From the NCBI RefSeq assembly GCF_000210075.1, contig NC_021017.1:3970819-4019002 (forward strand): a DNA stretch of 48,184 nt. The letters run 5' to 3'. Of the stretch, positions 9,678 through 18,071 are shown piece after piece (the first letter of the stretch is position 1; every line of letters begins with the position of its first letter). This DNA comes from Bacteroides xylanisolvens XB1A. GTDB lineage: Bacteria > Bacteroidota > Bacteroidia > Bacteroidales > Bacteroidaceae. The notes beneath the pieces are model-generated. The model ran no database searches, was not told where the DNA came from, and saw nothing but the letters and a program-made list of their open reading frames with translations. A program made the translations under genes and the position numbers.

Positions 9678-12600
9678 AGCGATAGAATCTTATGAAATCC
9701 TTTTAGCAGTTTGCCGGGCGGAAGATGCTTATCTTGCCGTAGGATATAAGCAAATGCGCGACTTGCTGGAGCGTATTTGTCGCGCGCAAATGCAAAACGA
9801 AAGTTTACAGATGACCGACCTTTCCGCACGAATCAGTTTCGTGGCGGCTAAGGTCGGTCTTTCTGTTGCAGAGCAGAACCGGCTGCATACTTTCCGGCTC
9901 ACTTCGAATGCTATCTTGAACCGCCAGCAGGAGCCCAACCGGGAACAACTCTTGCGCGATGCGAAAACGTTAGCTTTCTTTATTCGTAAACTCCTGGAAG
10001 AGGATATTCCCATGGAACTATACCGGCTACTTCCGCGTGTGGATGCCACCTACCTGGTTGCGCCTCCTGCCCGCGAACGAGTGCAGCGGATGCGTGTCTG
10101 CTTCCAGTATGCTGACGAGCAATATTTGTATGTGACTCCCTTGGACGAAGTCTCGGAGAAACCATATTTAGTTCGTTATAATATCCCTCAAATAAATGAA
10201 GAGTTTGCAGAAACGTGCAAATTGCTTTGGCGTCATGCCCAGGTCAATTTATTGGATGTTGCAGTGGATGAGACAGGAATCCTGACTCCTTCTTTCATTG
10301 TACTCGAACCGGATTATTTACTTGACATCAGTTCTTTGGCAGAGTGTTTCCGTGATTACGGGCATCATCCGGCCAATTATTTTCTTTCCCGTCTTCAACC
10401 GATCGAAAATGCCCGGCCTCTGTTACTGGGAAATATAGCCAATCTTTTTCTGGACGAATGGATTCATGCGAAGAGTGAAGACATAGATTATCGTACCTGT
10501 ATGCAGAAAGCCTTCCGGCGTTATCCTATTGAGCTGGCTGCCTGTTCCGATTTGCGCGACAAAGAGAAAGAACGCCAATTCTTTGAGGACTGCAAACTGC
10601 ACTTCGATCATATTCGTGAAACGGTCAATGATACCTTTCATGCAGCCGGTTATGAACTGGACAAGACGGATGCCGTGCTCGAACCGTCTTATATCTGTGA
10701 AGCACTCGGACTTCAGGGACGTCTCGACTATATGCAGCGGGATATGTCTTCTTTCATAGAAATGAAATCCGGCAAGGCGGATGAATACGCTATCCGAGGC
10801 AAGGTAGAGCCGAAGGAGAATAATAAAGTACAGATGTTACTTTATCAAGCAGTCTTGCAATATTCAATGGGAATGGATCACCGGAAAGTGAAAGCCTATT
10901 TGCTTTATACCCGTTATCCGCTCCTTTATCCCTCCCGTCCTTCGTGGGCGATGGTACGTCGGGTGATTGACTTGCGTAACCGCATTGTGGCCGATGAATA
11001 TGGCGTCCAACTACGCAACAGTCTGGAATATACGGCACAAAAACTGGAAGAAATCAATGCCTCCACCTTGAATGAAAGAGGATTGAAAGGACGTTTTTGG
11101 GAAACATACCTGCGTCCCTCTATTGATAACTTTCAATCGAAACTGAAAGCTCTTTCTCCACTGGAAAAGAATTACTTCTATGCGGTGTACAACTTCATTA
11201 CAAAGGAACTTTATACTTCAAAATCCGGTGATGTGGATTATGAAGGACGTACCGGGGCAGCTTCTTTATGGCTTTCTACATTAGCGGAGAAATGCGAGGC
11301 CGGAGAAATCATCTATAATTTGAGAATAAAGGAGAATCATGCTGCCGATGAACATAAAGCCGGACTTACTTTTTCTTTCTTTAAAAAGGAAAAGCTTGGG
11401 GAAACTTTGTTGAATGAGTCTGCCGTAAATGACATTACCGGAGATAAAGCTATTGGAAATGATATTACCGGAAATGAAGCCTCTGCAAGTAAGACTGTCA
11501 GCAGTGAAGCTCTTGAAACAGAGACTTCTCTTCCTAATTTCCGTCAAGGCGACGCCATTATCCTTTATGAACGTAACCGCGATACAGATAACGTTACCAA
11601 TAAAATGGTTTTCAAGGGCAATATCGAGTACCTGACAGAAAACGAAATAAGTATTCGCTTACGTGCTACCCAGCAGAACCCATCCGTACTTCCTGCCGAA
11701 AGCCTTTATGCGATAGAACATGATACAATGGATACAACATTCCGCTCGATGTATCAGGGGTTATATATTTATCTTTCTGCAAGGAAGGAACGTCGTGACT
11801 TGTTGCTGTCACAGCGTCCTCCTCGGTTTGATGAATCATTGGATTCCATGATTTCCCGTTCGGAAGACGATTTTACGCGAATCGCCCTGAAAGCAAAAGC
11901 CGCACAGGATTATTTCCTTCTTATCGGACCTCCGGGAACAGGCAAAACTTCATGTGCCCTGAAGAAAATGGTGGAGACTTTTCATGCAGATAAAGATGCG
12001 CAGATTCTTTTGCTTTCATACACCAACCGGGCTGTCGATGAGATATGCAAGTCGCTGGCTTCCATTGCTCCGGCTGTTGATTTTATACGTGTGGGAAGTG
12101 AATTATCATGTGATGAAGCCTACCGCGGGCATCTGATTGAAAATGAATTATCCTCTTGTAACCGTCGTTCGGAAGTGTACGAACGCATCCGGAATTGTCG
12201 GATTATTGTGGGAACGGTAGTGGCTATTTCCGGCAAACCGGAACTGTTTTGTCTGAAACATTTTGATGTAGCTATTATTGATGAAGCTACCCAAATATTG
12301 GAACCGCAGTTGTTAGGCATTCTCTGTGCACGTGGAGAAGACGGAAAAGATGCAATAGATAAGTTTGTGTTGATCGGAGATCATAAACAACTGCCTGCTG
12401 TGGTACAGCAAAATACGGAGCAATCGGCCATTTATGATGAATCTTTACTGTCTATCGGGTTGACCAATCTGAAAGATTCCTTGTTTGAACGCCTCTACCG
12501 GAACTGTACTGCAACAGTTCATCGCTCCTACGATATGCTATGCCGTCAAGGGCGAATGCATCCGGAAGTTGCTTTGTTTGCTAATCGTGCCTTTTATGGA

Positions 12601-13131
12601 GGGCGTCTGATCCCTGTCGGCTTGCCTCACCAAATAGAATCATCCGATACTATCTGTCGTTTGGCTTTTTATCCCTCTGTGCCGGAGAAGGCCGGAGCAT
12701 CTGCAAAGATCAACTATTCGGAAGCACGTATTGTTGCCGACTTAGCTGCTCGCATTTATGAAGATCATCAGACAGATTTTGACGAATCCCGTACTTTAGG
12801 AATCATTACCCCTTACCGGAGTCAGATAGCATTGATAAAAAAAGAAATAGAATCATTAGGTATTCCAGCTCTGAACCGAATTCTAGTTGACACAGTAGAA
12901 CGGTTCCAGGGAAGCGAGCGTGATGTAATAATCTATTCCTTCTGTGTCAACTACCCTTACCAACTAAAATTTCTATCCAATCTGACGGAAGAAGAGGGTG
13001 TTTTGATCGACCGGAAACTGAATGTTGCCTTGACCCGTGCAAGAAAACAGATGTTCATTACAGGAGTTCCCGAGCTCCTCGAACGCAATCCACTCTATAA
13101 AAGTTTATTAAAATTAATAGAAAGCTTCTGA
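9652..13131 (+). CDS. Dna2-like PD-(D/E)XK nuclease plus SF1 helicase
   Basis: About 1159 aa. The middle (about residues 350-385) has a RecB/PD-(D/E)XK nuclease signature, GRLDY followed by FIEMKSG. The C-terminal half is a superfamily 1 helicase of the DNA2/NAM7/UPF1 group: Walker A GPPGTGKTS, motif II IIDEAT, motif III LIGDHKQLPAV, motif IV region CRQGRMHPEVALF, motif V TVERFQGSERDVII and motif VI VALTRARKQM. The N-terminal 350 residues match nothing I recognise. I see no clear Fe-S cysteine set like that of Dna2 or Cas4. It probably acts in DNA repair or flap/overhang processing. In-frame starts at TTG 9634 and ATG 9640 and 9652 all lie inside tatC; 9652 is chosen for its preceding GGA. 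Co-transcription with tatAC is implied by the overlap, without an obvious functional link. Confidence 0.85.
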   Translation: MKLPCPKSEAIESYEILLAVCRAEDAYLAVGYKQMRDLLERICRAQMQNESLQMTDLSARISFVAAKVGLSVAEQNRLHTFRLTSNAILNRQQEPNREQLLRDAKTLAFFIRKLLEEDIPMELYRLLPRVDATYLVAPPARERVQRMRVCFQYADEQYLYVTPLDEVSEKPYLVRYNIPQINEEFAETCKLLWRHAQVNLLDVAVDETGILTPSFIVLEPDYLLDISSLAECFRDYGHHPANYFLSRLQPIENARPLLLGNIANLFLDEWIHAKSEDIDYRTCMQKAFRRYPIELAACSDLRDKEKERQFFEDCKLHFDHIRETVNDTFHAAGYELDKTDAVLEPSYICEALGLQGRLDYMQRDMSSFIEMKSGKADEYAIRGKVEPKENNKVQMLLYQAVLQYSMGMDHRKVKAYLLYTRYPLLYPSRPSWAMVRRVIDLRNRIVADEYGVQLRNSLEYTAQKLEEINASTLNERGLKGRFWETYLRPSIDNFQSKLKALSPLEKNYFYAVYNFITKELYTSKSGDVDYEGRTGAASLWLSTLAEKCEAGEIIYNLRIKENHAADEHKAGLTFSFFKKEKLGETLLNESAVNDITGDKAIGNDITGNEASASKTVSSEALETETSLPNFRQGDAIILYERNRDTDNVTNKMVFKGNIEYLTENEISIRLRATQQNPSVLPAESLYAIEHDTMDTTFRSMYQGLYIYLSARKERRDLLLSQRPPRFDESLDSMISRSEDDFTRIALKAKAAQDYFLLIGPPGTGKTSCALKKMVETFHADKDAQILLLSYTNRAVDEICKSLASIAPAVDFIRVGSELSCDEAYRGHLIENELSSCNRRSEVYERIRNCRIIVGTVVAISGKPELFCLKHFDVAIIDEATQILEPQLLGILCARGEDGKDAIDKFVLIGDHKQLPAVVQQNTEQSAIYDESLLSIGLTNLKDSLFERLYRNCTATVHRSYDMLCRQGRMHPEVALFANRAFYGGRLIPVGLPHQIESSDTICRLAFYPSVPEKAGASAKINYSEARIVADLAARIYEDHQTDFDESRTLGIITPYRSQIALIKKEIESLGIPALNRILVDTVERFQGSERDVIIYSFCVNYPYQLKFLSNLTEEEGVLIDRKLNVALTRARKQMFITGVPELLERNPLYKSLLKLIESF

Positions 13132-13211
13132 AAAATTGCATCATTTTGCAGATGTTAGTTTTTATTCTCTCTTTATGCAATTCATTAACACCTCTATGTT
13201 GAACAAACGCC

Positions 13212-13219
13212 TATATTTG
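13212..13219 (+). promoter_or_regulatory. Predicted -7 box in the gene-free gap after the helicase
   Basis: TATATTTG, an exact match to TAnnTTTG, 80 nt after the helicase stop. No ORF follows on this strand before the convergent MFS gene, so it most likely drives a non-coding RNA starting near 13226. Confidence 0.5.
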
Positions 13220-13267
13220 CAACACGTTTTTTTCATAGAGATTTAGATTTAAGGTTAGAAGAATTGT

Positions 13268-13293
13268 GGAAGTCGTGAGACTTCCCTTTTTTT
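13268..13293 (+). terminator. Intrinsic terminator-like hairpin 1
   Basis: GGAAGTC (13268-13274), loop GTGA, GACTTCC (13279-13285): a perfect 7-bp stem followed by C and seven T residues. It lies about 45 nt after the predicted transcription start, so it could end a short RNA or act as an attenuator. Confidence 0.6.
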
Positions 13294-13395
13294 CATCTTA
13301 ACGTTTACTATACTTCATTATAGGAATGCAAAAACACTGTTTCTAGTGTTTCGGTTAAAAATTTTGCAGGAGGATGATGCAGGATAAGTAAACCT

Positions 13396-13427
13396 AAAAA
13401 GCCTTCTTCGTGAGAAGAGGCTTTTTT
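13396..13427 (+). terminator. Intrinsic terminator hairpin 2
   Basis: GCC-TTCTTC, loop GTGA, GAAGA-GGC with one bulged T (13401-13421), flanked by an A-run before and six T after. A strong rho-independent terminator; the A-run also makes it functional on the opposite strand. Confidence 0.75.
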
Positions 13428-13462
13428 ATTTTTTCATTTTTCATTTTTTTGAATAATTGGTT

Positions 13463-13505
13463 AAAACAAAAGAGTAACTCGGCGACGAGTTACTCTTTTG
13501 TTTTT
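13463..13505 (-). terminator. Bidirectional terminator after the MFS transporter gene
   Basis: A perfect stem of about 19 bp, AACAAAAGAGTAACTCG with loop GCGA and its complement, spans 13463-13504 and is flanked by T-runs on both strands. It begins 26 nt past the MFS stop, so it should terminate that gene and also insulate it from read-through on the plus strand. Confidence 0.85.
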
Positions 13506-13530
13506 AACGATTCTATCTGTTCGAATAGAT

Positions 13531-15048
13531 TTACTCTAATACGATAGGTTTGTATTTCGGAACTAATGCCTTCATGATAACCCAACCCAACAGATAAGCT
13601 ACTGCACATACGCAGAAGATAACGAAATATCCGGCTGGTTTGCCTTCGAATCCCATGAATGTCATGGCTGGGTGTACGAATTGTGCTCCTTGTTCGAGTA
13701 ATTCTTTTGTCATTTCCACCTCTTTGCCGTCGATCATCGTTGTTCCGGAAGCATATACGAACAAGTTACCTGCCACTTTCTGAAGAATCATAGAGCCTAC
13801 GCCTCCTGCCATACCACCTATACCGGTGATACTTGCAATAGCTGTTCTTGGGAACATATCGCCTACGGTAGAGAATATATTGGCCGACCAGGATTGATGA
13901 GCAGCTCCACCAATACCGATTAAGATAACCGGGAACCATGGAGAAACAGTACCTAACGGTTGTGCTAACAGTACAACCAGCGGGAAGAAGGCGAAGATTA
14001 GCATCGCTTTCATACGGGCTGCATACGGATTCATACCTGTTCTGTTGATGAAGATAGTAGGTAATTTACCACCATAGATAGATAACATTGTCACTGCATA
14101 AAGCGTAAAGATCAACGCCATACCCAGCGGGTCGGAGGTTTTGATACCGAATTGTGTATTCAGATAAGACGGAGTCCAGAAAAGGAAGAACCACCATACG
14201 CCGTCAGTCATGAACTTACCGAAGACAAAGGCCCATGTTTGTTTGTAGCTGAAACATTGCCAGAACTTCATTCTCTTTTCATCTTTTTCATCTGTCATTG
14301 GAGCACTGCCTGCTTCGCGATTATCTTGCTCGATGTAATCAAGCTCTGCCTGATTGACATGTTTGCTTTTCGACGGGGCATCATACATAAACACCCAGAA
14401 TCCCATCCAGATAAAGCCAAGTCCACCAATTACGATAAATGCCATTTCCCAACCGAACATTTTTGCCAGAATAGGAATGGTAAGAGGAGCGATCAATGCT
14501 CCGATAGATGCACCGGCATTAAAGATAGAAGTAGCATAAGCACGGTCTTTTTTAGGGAAGTACTCTGCGGTTACTTTAATAGCGGCAGGGAAGTTACCGG
14601 CTTCTCCTAAAGCGAGGATACAGCGGGCGGCGAGGAAGCAGTACATACTGACCGTAGCAATAGTCACTACCACATCTCCTGTGGCACCTGCCAGTTCTGC
14701 TGCACTATGAAGTCCAACTTGTGCTTCTGTGACAATACCACAAACGGCATGAAGACAAGCACCTGCCGACCAGACACCGATAGCCCATAAAAATCCTTTT
14801 TTAGTTCCCATCCAGTCGACAAAACGACCGGCAAACAGCATACATATAGCGTATACAATGGAGAAAACAGAAGTAATAGTACCGTAGTGAGATTCGTCCC
14901 AGTGGAATTCCGGTTTGATAAATTCATCCCACGTCAATGAGAGAACCTGACGGTCGAGATAGTTAACTGTAGTAGCAAAAAATAGCATAGCACAGATGGT
15001 CCATCTGTAGTTTGTCATCTTTTCGCCTGTTTTTTGAAATGCATTCAT
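13531..15048 (-). CDS. exuT: Hexuronate transporter, MFS (ExuT-like)
   Basis: Major facilitator of the anion:cation symporter group that contains ExuT and other hexuronate/glucarate permeases. 505 aa from ATG 15048 (MNAFQKTGEK); the frame is open 12 codons further upstream. The N-terminal motif NYLDRQVLSL and the segment LGEAGNFPAAIKVTAEYFPKKDRA are hallmark ExuT-type sequences, and about 12 membrane helices are visible. A polar insert around residues 100-135 is longer than in E. coli ExuT. In this pectin locus the likely cargo is galacturonate or the diketo product of the KduI reaction. It is 327 nt from kduI, so probably transcribed from its own weak promoter. Confidence 0.88.
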   Translation of the reverse strand: MNAFQKTGEKMTNYRWTICAMLFFATTVNYLDRQVLSLTWDEFIKPEFHWDESHYGTITSVFSIVYAICMLFAGRFVDWMGTKKGFLWAIGVWSAGACLHAVCGIVTEAQVGLHSAAELAGATGDVVVTIATVSMYCFLAARCILALGEAGNFPAAIKVTAEYFPKKDRAYATSIFNAGASIGALIAPLTIPILAKMFGWEMAFIVIGGLGFIWMGFWVFMYDAPSKSKHVNQAELDYIEQDNREAGSAPMTDEKDEKRMKFWQCFSYKQTWAFVFGKFMTDGVWWFFLFWTPSYLNTQFGIKTSDPLGMALIFTLYAVTMLSIYGGKLPTIFINRTGMNPYAARMKAMLIFAFFPLVVLLAQPLGTVSPWFPVILIGIGGAAHQSWSANIFSTVGDMFPRTAIASITGIGGMAGGVGSMILQKVAGNLFVYASGTTMIDGKEVEMTKELLEQGAQFVHPAMTFMGFEGKPAGYFVIFCVCAVAYLLGWVIMKALVPKYKPIVLE

Positions 15049-15124
15049 GATAATGGATTTAAATAGATTTTGTTTCGTTGACAAAGGTCGGTATTTCGAC
15101 TGAATTTTATTTGTAAAAATTGGT

Positions 15125-15169
15125 CAAAATCATGTATTATTCGTTGCATTATATATGCTATTTGTTTCA
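15125..15169 (-). promoter_or_regulatory. Weak predicted promoter and activator half-site for exuT
   Basis: Minus-strand TGATTTTG at 15125-15132 differs from TAnnTTTG at one fixed base. A sequence with core AAACAAATA (15151-15169, minus) resembles the 19-nt motif at the other pectin promoters (12 of 19 against the susC copy) and is 18 nt upstream of the box, against 19 nt at susC. Suggestive, not strong. Confidence 0.3.
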
Positions 15170-15270
15170 AAGGATATAAAAATGTCTCATAGCATTATCA
15201 TTTGCAACGTTGGGGGTAATACAGAAAGAAGATAAACGAGTTTGTGAATCAAGAGCAAATGAGTCTTATC

Positions 15271-15347
15271 TTTTAGACGCAGATGACGCGGATAATGCGG
15301 ATTCTTATTTTTGATCCGTGCTATCCGCGTTATCTGCGTCTGAAAAA
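15271..15347. repeat. Imperfect inverted repeat after kduI, related to 8445-8550
   Basis: Arms 15271-15302 and 15314-15347 are reverse complements with a few mismatches and an 11-nt loop. The arm core GACGCAGATGACGCGGAT aligns with CCACAGATTACACGGAT of the repeat at 8445-8550, so both appear to be members of one family. It lies 29 nt past the kduI stop and could terminate the EIIC-kduI message. The remaining 15170-15270 holds nothing else I can identify. Confidence 0.8.
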
Positions 15348-15375
15348 TTATATGTCATACAGGAATACGCAACGG

Positions 15376-16296
15376 TTAGCGCATTTCTGTATATTTGATC
15401 TTGTCCATGTCTCCGTAATCGAGGTTTTCACCTGCCATACCCCAGATAAACATGTAGTTGCTTGTTCCGGCAGCAGCGTGGATAGACCATTCCGGTGACA
15501 TGATAGCCTGCTCGTTCTGCATCCATACGACGCGTTCTTCTTGAGGTTCGCCCATGAAGTGGCAAATAGCATTTCCTGCCGGTACATTGAAGTAGAAGTA
15601 TGCTTCTACACGACGAGAGTGAGTGTGTGCCGGCATGGTGTTCCATACGCTACCCGGTTTCAGTTCAGTCAATCCCATTTGCAGTTGGCAGGGGCCTTCT
15701 TCAAGTACGTTGTTAACAATCAACTGGTTGATAACGCGGTCGTTGCTTTCTTCCAGCTTTCCGGCAGCAAATGAGTTTGCTTTCAGAGAACCTTTACGTC
15801 CGTCGATAGTAATCAATTGAGTCTTGTATTCTTTGTGGGCAGTAGCCGAGTTGATGTAGAATTTGGCAGGATTGCTGGAATCTTTGCTCTTGAAAGTCAC
15901 TTTCTGCTTGCCTCTACCTACGTACAGGGCATCTTTGAATTTCAGCGTATATTCTTTACCGTCTACGGTTACGATACCTTCGCCACCAATGTTGATGACA
16001 CCCAGTTCGCGGCGTTCGAGGAAGAATTTAGATTTCAACGGGTCGATTGTTTCAAGTACCAATTCTTTTGTTGCAGGCACTGCGCCACCGAAGATCAGAC
16101 GGTCGTACATAGAATAAGTAACGTTGATTTCGTTTGGAACCATTACTTTTTCCATCAGGAAGCTACTGCGCAAGCGGTTAGTATCATACGTTTTCACGTC
16201 TTGCGGACTGCAAGCCACTTGCATCTTGTAATTCACCTGGGCGGAGGCAGACATTGCTGCGATACCCAACATCATTGCAATTGCTAATTTTTTCAT
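15376..16296 (-). CDS. kduI: 5-keto-4-deoxyuronate isomerase KduI with a signal peptide
   Basis: Isomerises 4-deoxy-L-threo-5-hexosulose uronate, the product of unsaturated galacturonate, to 3-deoxy-D-glycero-2,5-hexodiulosonate. The KduI cupin zinc ligands are all present: H224 and H226 in [10 protein letters not shown]231, and H273 in WSIHAAAG. Unusually, residues 1-19 form a clean signal peptide ([19 protein letters not shown], cut before Q20), and the KduI domain follows at once. At 306 aa it is longer than the cytosolic E. coli enzyme (278 aa) by about that extension. Location is therefore predicted to be periplasmic. Downstream of EIIC by 67 nt without an intervening promoter, so likely co-transcribed. 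Confidence 0.92.
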   Translation of the reverse strand: MKKLAIAMMLGIAAMSASAQVNYKMQVACSPQDVKTYDTNRLRSSFLMEKVMVPNEINVTYSMYDRLIFGGAVPATKELVLETIDPLKSKFFLERRELGVINIGGEGIVTVDGKEYTLKFKDALYVGRGKQKVTFKSKDSSNPAKFYINSATAHKEYKTQLITIDGRKGSLKANSFAAGKLEESNDRVINQLIVNNVLEEGPCQLQMGLTELKPGSVWNTMPAHTHSRRVEAYFYFNVPAGNAICHFMGEPQEERVVWMQNEQAIMSPEWSIHAAAGTSNYMFIWGMAGENLDYGDMDKIKYTEMR

Positions 16297-16363
16297 CTTT
16301 CGAGTTTTTTATTGAGTTATATATTATATACCACTTATTATAATCAGTTAAAGGCTTTTCTAC

Positions 16364-17770
16364 TTATTCCTTATTACTGTTCAATGCGTTCTTTGCGTCG
16401 TTTCTAGTCATGCGGATACGGTTGTAGATAGCCATTCCGAGTGCCAGTGCCACGAGGATGGCAGGGCCGATAATCTTCAGACTGTAAGTAAGGTGGAAGA
16501 TACCCCAGCAGAAGAGACTGGAAGCAAAGTCAAGTGCGCCGCCTTCAAAACCGGCGGGGATGTTTACTGTCGGGTCACCTGTTGCTTCGTATACATCTTT
16601 AGCAGCCAGTGTGAAGAAGCCTGCCAGTCCTGTTACGAAATACAGACCTACAATCAATGCTACCAGGCCGATAATAAATGATTTCACTACGTTACCTTTT
16701 GTAATAGGCAGAATCATCGGGAACAGGTAGAACATACCTGCCAGAGAAGCCAGCGGTAAGAAACGGTTGCCCGGAAGGATAACAGCCAGGAAAATAGTGA
16801 CAGGGATCAACAGCAGAGATACCACCAGGGTAGTCGGGTGACCGATAACCAGTGCAGGGCTCATACCGATGCTCAAACCGGTGTTATTCTTATATTTCTT
16901 AGCGATCAGTTCGCGGGTAGCGTCAGAGATCGGTTTCAAACCTTCGATAAAGAGGCTGGTGATACGTGGAATCAATTCCATCACCGCACCCATCTTGATA
17001 CCCAGTCCTAAAATGCCCGGAATATTATCCAATACTTCTTTCCAGCTGGCACAACCCAATGCGCCGATACCGCAACCGATTACGATACCCAAGAACAGCG
17101 GTTCACCCATCAATCCGAATTTCTTTTTCATACCTTCAGAATCGATATTCAGCTTGTCGAATCCCGGAATTTTATCCAATAGTTTATTGATTACAATAGC
17201 AAACGGAACGAAACTTTGGCAGAACGGTTGAGGAATAGAGATACCGTCCATTTTATCATAGAACTTTTGAAAAGCAGGAGCAGTCATATCAGCCATTACC
17301 AGTGTAATGATGTAACAGATGATGGCAGCGAAGAATCCCCAATAGATATTGTCGGAAGCGAAGTACACGATAGCACCGATAAATGCGAAGTGCCAATAGT
17401 TCCAAAGGTCGATATTGACGGTACGGGTTGTTTTGGTAAGCAACATTAATAAATTGACTCCCAAGCAAACAGGGATAATGAAAGCACCGACTGAAGTGTT
17501 GTAAGCTACCGCCGCAGCAGAAGGCCAACCCATGTCGAAAATTCCCAATTCCAATCCGTAGATTTCAACCATTTTACTTAATGCCGGACCCAGACTGCTG
17601 GTGAGCAATGCCGTCACTACTGATAAACCAACGAAACCGACACCAACCAACAAACCGCTCTTCAGCGCTTTGGGAAGTTTAATACCGATACATACTCCTA
17701 AAATCGTGAAAATGATTGGCATCATTACTGCCGCTCCAAGACCGATAATGTACTTAAATACTTCTTCCAT
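16364..17770 (-). CDS. Galactitol-type PTS EIIC-like permease
   Basis: 468 aa, about 11-12 membrane helices. The sequence resembles the EIIC-GAT family (GatC; PF03611): N-terminal VMMPIIFTILGVCIGIK, the block FIEGLKPISDATRELIAKKY and the later GMSPALVIGHPTTLVVSLLLIP. No EIIA or EIIB gene, HPr or EI is in this window. Without phosphotransfer partners it may be a facilitator or ion-coupled carrier for a uronate or sugar acid, which is inference. It is the first gene of a minus-strand unit with kduI, divergent from the GH105 operon, so its cargo is probably a pectin breakdown product. Confidence 0.82.
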   Translation of the reverse strand: MEEVFKYIIGLGAAVMMPIIFTILGVCIGIKLPKALKSGLLVGVGFVGLSVVTALLTSSLGPALSKMVEIYGLELGIFDMGWPSAAAVAYNTSVGAFIIPVCLGVNLLMLLTKTTRTVNIDLWNYWHFAFIGAIVYFASDNIYWGFFAAIICYIITLVMADMTAPAFQKFYDKMDGISIPQPFCQSFVPFAIVINKLLDKIPGFDKLNIDSEGMKKKFGLMGEPLFLGIVIGCGIGALGCASWKEVLDNIPGILGLGIKMGAVMELIPRITSLFIEGLKPISDATRELIAKKYKNNTGLSIGMSPALVIGHPTTLVVSLLLIPVTIFLAVILPGNRFLPLASLAGMFYLFPMILPITKGNVVKSFIIGLVALIVGLYFVTGLAGFFTLAAKDVYEATGDPTVNIPAGFEGGALDFASSLFCWGIFHLTYSLKIIGPAILVALALGMAIYNRIRMTRNDAKNALNSNKE

Positions 17771-17844
17771 TCTGTTCTATTTTTTCTCTGTTTTAATGAT
17801 AAATTACCTGTGTTTCCCCAGAGGGTATTAGTTGTAAACCGTGC

Positions 17845-17852
17845 CAAAAGTA
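17845..17852 (-). promoter_or_regulatory. Predicted -7 box of the EIIC-kduI unit
   Basis: Minus-strand TACTTTTG matches TAnnTTTG, 74 nt upstream of the EIIC ATG. The 19-nt motif found at the GH105, susC and lyase promoters is not present at the matching distance here. Confidence 0.55.
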
Positions 17853-17923
17853 AGACCTTTTTTGCTTTCTTCCAAAACGAAACTCTTAATTTATGAGATA
17901 TTGCATCAAAAATGGACATTTTT

Positions 17924-17964
17924 GACGTTTGCGTGCACAAAATTAGTCGTTTCCGTGCACGAAA
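17924..17964. promoter_or_regulatory. Direct repeat GTTTsCGTGCAC, 22-bp spacing
   Basis: Copies at 17924-17942 (GACGTTTGCGTGCACAAAA) and 17946-17964 (GTCGTTTCCGTGCACGAAA) agree at 16 of 19 positions and are exactly 22 bp apart, two helical turns. They sit mid-way in the divergent EIIC/GH105 gap and partly abut the A-rich motif that follows. A direct repeat of this spacing suits an AraC- or LacI-type regulator; which one is unknown. Confidence 0.5.
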
Positions 17965-18001
17965 AACAAAAAATGCACCTACTTGACTAAAAAATCCCAC
18001 T
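17962..18001 (+). promoter_or_regulatory. Predicted HTCS operator of the GH105 operon
   Basis: Distal half-site AAAAACAAAAAATGCACCT (17962-17980) and, 21 bp on, a degenerate proximal half-site (17983-18001, 11 of 19 matching) ending 19 nt before the -7 box. The same arrangement with two better half-sites stands at susC. Confidence 0.5.
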
Positions 18002-18020
18002 GGGTTTGGAGAAAAAACAC

Positions 18021-18028
18021 TACTTTCG
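18021..18028 (+). promoter_or_regulatory. Predicted -7 box of the GH105-CE8-CE12/CE8 operon
   Basis: TACTTTCG, one mismatch from TAnnTTTG, as is common for activator-dependent promoters; 43 nt upstream of the GH105 ATG. Confidence 0.45.
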
Positions 18029-18071
18029 TACCGTGAAAAAAGACTATGTTGAATCCTTAAAATAACAAACC

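Larger units (their letters stand above)
13226..13427 (+). ncRNA. Candidate small RNA (about 70 or 200 nt), family unknown
   Basis: The 399-nt gap between the helicase and the MFS gene has no credible ORF but holds a -7 promoter element (13212-13219) followed by two intrinsic-terminator-like hairpins with identical GTGA loops, at 13268-13293 and 13396-13427. A transcript from about 13226 would be about 68 nt if it stops at the first hairpin and about 200 nt if it reads through. The longer form has the length of 6S-type RNAs, but I could not confirm that fold and make no family claim. The shared GTGA loops suggest related structural elements. Confidence 0.4.

Noticed and set aside
13212..13427. 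Identification of the gap as 6S RNA, tmRNA or RNase P RNA
   Set aside because: Length could suit 6S only, but I could not establish the long central-bulge hairpin; tmRNA and RNase P are too long and their landmarks are absent.
16364..17770. A functional galactitol PTS operon
   Set aside because: Only the IIC-like membrane component is present; no EIIA, EIIB or galactitol/tagatose enzymes are in the window.
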